Below, in pieces: positions 5,291 through 6,230 of a stretch of 6,230 bases of DNA (position 1 is its first letter; every line of letters begins with the position of its first letter). Source of the stretch: an uncultured Clostridia bacterium (GTDB lineage: Bacteria > Bacillota > Clostridia > Oscillospirales > Acutalibacteraceae); contig CALGGQ010000184.1 in the NCBI GenBank assembly GCA_937915775.1, forward strand, positions 1 to 6,230, given 5' to 3'. Below the pieces are notes generated by a model. The model was not told the DNA's origin, did no database searches, and worked only from the letters and a program-made list of their open reading frames with translations. The position numbers and the translations under genes were made by a program.

Positions 5291-5320
5291 TAGGCAATCG
5301 TAATCTTTGCCTGAAGGAGG
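5291..5320 (+). promoter_or_regulatory. Short leader hairpin directly before the ribosome binding site
   Basis: AGGCAA (5292-5297) pairs perfectly with TTGCCT (5307-5312), extended by a T5291-G5313 wobble, with a 9-nt loop. The strong ribosome binding site AAGGAGG (5314-5320) starts immediately after the stem and is itself unpaired. The hairpin occupies most of the leader. It may simply stabilise the mRNA 5' end or keep the ribosome binding site open; no T-run follows, so it is not a terminator. Confidence 0.4.
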
Positions 5321-5325
5321 ACACT

Positions 5326-6230
5326 ATGAGCGATTCTCGTTTATCACTTTTGTTTGATAACGGTCAGTTTACGGCGATTGAGCCGTATTTGCAATCCGGC
5401 GAGGAAACGGCTGCGCTTGACGCCGGTTTCGGCGCGGTCGGCGGTATAAAGGTTTATGCGTTTTCACAGTACGGCGCACTGGATAAAGCACAGTGCGAAA
5501 AGCTCCTCAAAGTCTATGATTTAGCCGTAAAAACAGGCTGCCCGATTATCGGAATTTACAATTCTGACGGTGTAAAACTGACGGAAGGATTTGCCGTCCT
5601 GTCTGCTTACGGCGAAGTGCTGAAAGCGATTTCGCGCGTTTCCGGCGTAGTGTTGCAGCTTGCGGTCATCGACGGCAGCTGTCTTGGCATTTCATCCGTT
5701 ATGGCAAATATGGCGGATATCGTTATGGCAACGAAGGGTAGCGATTTTTATCTGACACCCGGTAGTGATGCAACGCTTGATGACGTTGCTTCCGGCGGTG
5801 TTGCCGATGTGATTTGCGAATCTTTGGACGATGCGTTTGACACAGTTATCAAGCTGCTGACGCTGCTTCCTGCCAACAATCTTTCGCCGCTTCCGCAGCT
5901 GGAATACGATGCTCCGCAGTCCAATATGCTTGGCAATATGGAGGGGATAGCGGACGCCGATTCCGCAATTGAACTGAAAGCAAATTATTCAGACACGGTA
6001 AAAACAGGTCTGGCTTCTGTTGGCGGCATCACAAGCGGTATTATTCAGTTTAGCGGTGCGCCGCTGAATGTCAGAAGCGTTTATCAGGCTGAGTGGCTTG
6101 TCAAATTCTGTGATGCGTTTAACATTCCTGTTATTACTGTTGCCGATGCTGACGGTTGCAGCAAGGAAAATGAGCCGCAGTTGATGACAGCGCTGACGAA
6201 ATTAGTATCTGCCTATGCTTCCGCCACTTG
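5326..6230 (+). CDS. Carboxyltransferase-domain protein (AccD/PccB/MmdA-like, crotonase fold), 3'-truncated by window edge
   Basis: The frame is open from the ATG at 5326 to the window end (301 complete codons) with no stop, so the gene continues. Biotin-dependent carboxyltransferases move carboxylate between biotin and an acyl-CoA or keto acid, using two crotonase-fold halves. The N-terminal half aligns by eye with the family: LLFDNGQF (8-15), VYDLAVKTGCPIIGIYNSDGVKLTEG (63-88), SGVVLQLAVIDGSCLG (106-121), FYLTP (141-145) and SGGVAD (156-161). The second half begins about 227, with FCDAFNIPVITVADADG (261-277) at the place of the usual DVPGF loop. Several normally glycine-rich oxyanion positions are changed (DGV for GGA, CLGIS for CAGGA, DADGC for DVPGF), so it is a divergent subfamily. 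The substrate cannot be assigned. Genes for a biotin carrier and a membrane decarboxylase subunit would be expected downstream, but lie outside the window. Confidence 0.82.
   Translation, partial: MSDSRLSLLFDNGQFTAIEPYLQSGEETAALDAGFGAVGGIKVYAFSQYGALDKAQCEKLLKVYDLAVKTGCPIIGIYNSDGVKLTEGFAVLSAYGEVLKAISRVSGVVLQLAVIDGSCLGISSVMANMADIVMATKGSDFYLTPGSDATLDDVASGGVADVICESLDDAFDTVIKLLTLLPANNLSPLPQLEYDAPQSNMLGNMEGIADADSAIELKANYSDTVKTGLASVGGITSGIIQFSGAPLNVRSVYQAEWLVKFCDAFNIPVITVADADGCSKENEPQLMTALTKLVSAYASAT

Noticed and set aside
5748..5936. Minus-strand 62-codon frame
   Set aside because: It is antisense to the carboxyltransferase gene, Ser/Ala-rich by codon bias, with no supporting signals.
1..6230. CRISPR arrays, tRNA/rRNA genes, insertion-sequence ends, toxin-antitoxin pairs, defence genes
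   Set aside because: None was seen on either strand when reading the window; no regularly spaced direct repeats or transposase-like frames are present.

Overview
The window reads as chromosomal DNA of a low-to-mid GC, spore-forming gut-type Clostridia, most likely Oscillospiraceae/Ruminococcaceae-like. This is inferred from the gene content (a DUF2953–GerW pair, a sporulation-type D,D-carboxypeptidase, RluB), the strong AGGAGG-type ribosome binding sites, and the secreted NlpC/P60 protein with gut-Firmicute accessory domains. All supported genes lie on the plus strand. Taxonomy is an inference; no rRNA or tRNA is present.

Layout. (1) Positions 2-2995 hold a tightly packed conserved cluster: the 3' part of a DUF2953 (YtfI-like) protein, gerW (ytfJ), a secreted serine D-Ala-D-Ala carboxypeptidase, and the 23S rRNA pseudouridine synthase rluB. 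It ends in a textbook terminator at 3004-3029. DUF2953 and GerW are neighbours in many endospore formers, and carboxypeptidase plus rluB also sit together in Bacillus. (2) A near-consensus extended -10 promoter (3031-3059) abuts that terminator. It starts a leader of about 205 nt, whose predicted first bases form one arm of a 19-bp long-range inverted repeat. The leader ends in a second strong terminator (about 3194-3244), only 12 nt upstream of the next ribosome binding site. (3) Positions 3272-5185 encode a 637-aa secreted multidomain protein: NlpC/P60 peptidase, InlB-type B-repeat, ricin-type lectin, a duplicated Cys/His module, an Ig-like segment and a fibronectin III-like domain. It ends in its own terminator. 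(4) A separate promoter (5253-5281) drives a carboxyltransferase-domain (crotonase-fold) protein that runs off the right edge.

How the parts relate. The left cluster combines spore and cell-wall maturation functions with a housekeeping rRNA modification enzyme, probably as one transcript. The secreted NlpC/P60 protein looks like an accessory cargo gene under its own control. The right-hand gene probably begins a biotin-dependent carboxylase or decarboxylase operon.

The most interesting element is the 3060-3271 leader. There is no room for a promoter between its terminator and the start of the NlpC/P60 gene, so expression of that gene must depend on reading through the terminator. This resembles a riboswitch or attenuator, or a small RNA with leaky readthrough. 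I recognise no known class in it.
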